Assembly (NCBI GenBank): GCA_031277035.1
Contig: JAISLY010000020.1
Coordinates: 1 to 43,487, forward strand
Direction: 5' to 3'
Length of the DNA: 43,487 nt
Source of the DNA: Coriobacteriales bacterium
GTDB taxonomy: Bacteria; Actinomycetota; Coriobacteriia; Coriobacteriales; UBA8131
This document shows positions 43,229 through 43,487 of the stretch, one piece after another; position 1 is the stretch's first letter, and every line of letters starts with the position of its first letter. The notes under the pieces are model-generated. The model searched no databases and was not told the DNA's origin. It was given only the letters and a program-made list of their open reading frames with translations. Position numbers and translations under genes: made by a program.

Positions 43229-43334
43229 AAAACGGGGACAGGGGGACGGTCATGCGTCCCACGGACAGGGGCGGTCACGAAGCCGAACGCAGTTGGAAGC
43301 GGAGGACGCATGACCGTCCCCCTGTCCCCGTTTT
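43229..43334. repeat. 31-bp perfect inverted repeat with GGGACGGTC core
   Basis: Arms 43229-43259 and 43304-43334 are exact reverse complements with a 44-base spacer. The arm begins AAAACGGGGACAGGGGGACG and continues GTCATGCGTCC. Arm length and the GGGACGGTC core match the palindrome at 37275-37340. The region between 43039 and 43376 holds no gene. Confidence 0.9.
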
Positions 43335-43376
43335 AACTTGAAAACGCCGCTTTCGTACAGAACGTGGTATACAGAT

Positions 43377-43487
43377 TCAGGAGCCTGCCGTCTTGCTCGG
43401 GCGCCCCGCGCCCTTTGGCCGGGCCAGGCGCGCCTCGATTGAGGCTATGGTGACCATGTTGTCACGACCCGCCTTAACAGCGCTCAG
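43377..43487 (-). CDS. C-terminal end of an unknown gene at the right edge
   Basis: The minus strand has an open frame of 36 codons from the window edge to TGA at 43377-43379. It includes RDNMVTIASIEARLARPKGAG and ends GRPSKTAGS. Codon use is GC-rich like the main genome. Family not recognised; it could be chance. Confidence 0.4.
   Translation of the reverse strand: MSAVKAGRDNMVTIASIEARLARPKGAGRPSKTAGS

Noticed and set aside
43451-43464. TGACCATGTTGTCA, one base from the TetR operator core
   Set aside because: It lies in the open frame at the right edge, it is an imperfect palindrome, and no promoter is near; likely chance.

Overview
The window is high-GC (about 60%) bacterial DNA. I read it as an actinobacterium of class Coriobacteriia, probably near the Eggerthellaceae. 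The grounds are: ribosomal proteins of actinobacterial type, including a four-cysteine S14 and a zinc-type adenylate kinase; a molybdopterin/Fe-S/NrfD respiratory complex; a Tat-exported flavoprotein reductase next to a membrane-bound LuxR regulator (a combination typical of Eggerthella relatives); and a HrcA/CIRCE heat-shock site. The assignment is an inference from gene content. No rRNA gene, tRNA gene or CRISPR array was seen.

Layout. 1-1146 is the 3' part of a DUF4143 AAA ATPase gene. 1205-17365 is one long co-directional run of translation genes: rpsL-rpsG-fusA (no tuf), then rpsJ-rplC-rplD-rplW-rplB-rpsS-rplV-rpsC-rplP-rpmC-rpsQ-rplN-rplX-rplE-rpsN-rpsH-rplF-rplR-rpsE-rpmD-rplO-secY, and, after a 150-bp inverted repeat, adk-map. 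The usual infA-rpsM-rpsK-rpsD-rpoA-rplQ continuation is missing after map. In its place is an accessory stretch: a second DUF4143 ATPase flanked by two 69-bp direct repeats, a small winged-helix remnant, and a PhnP-like metallo-hydrolase. 20539-24859 is a three-gene membrane redox complex (molybdopterin catalytic subunit, four-cluster ferredoxin, NrfD anchor). It is followed by a remnant of a third DUF4143 ATPase, then a Tat/lipoprotein flavoprotein reductase and its LuxR-type regulator.

The right half is mixed. It holds a hipBA-type toxin-antitoxin pair, a DegV protein, Hsp20 under a perfect CIRCE, and a CdsZ-type zinc-ribbon protein followed by an RNase H gene that reads in frame into queD. 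Then come coaBC, a TetR regulator with two operator palindromes, a two-gene ABC exporter, and a TipA-like MerR regulator with a 19-bp-spacer promoter. Last is a lower-GC pair of unknown genes, one with a PD-(D/E)XK-like motif, then palindromic repeats and the tail of one more gene at the right edge.

Two themes cut across the annotation. First, short tandem repeats (units of 12, 18, 21, 24, 36 or 48 bp) recur both between and inside genes. Inside genes they stay in frame and give low-complexity tails, linkers or leaders to L4, L30, the metallo-hydrolase, the molybdo-enzyme, RNase H, CoaBC, the TetR protein and both ABC subunits. Second, the molybdopterin subunit carries, just before such a tail, a distinct domain of eight consecutive aromatic octapeptides that resembles the OCRE repeat of eukaryotic RNA-binding proteins. 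I consider this the most unexpected element of the window.
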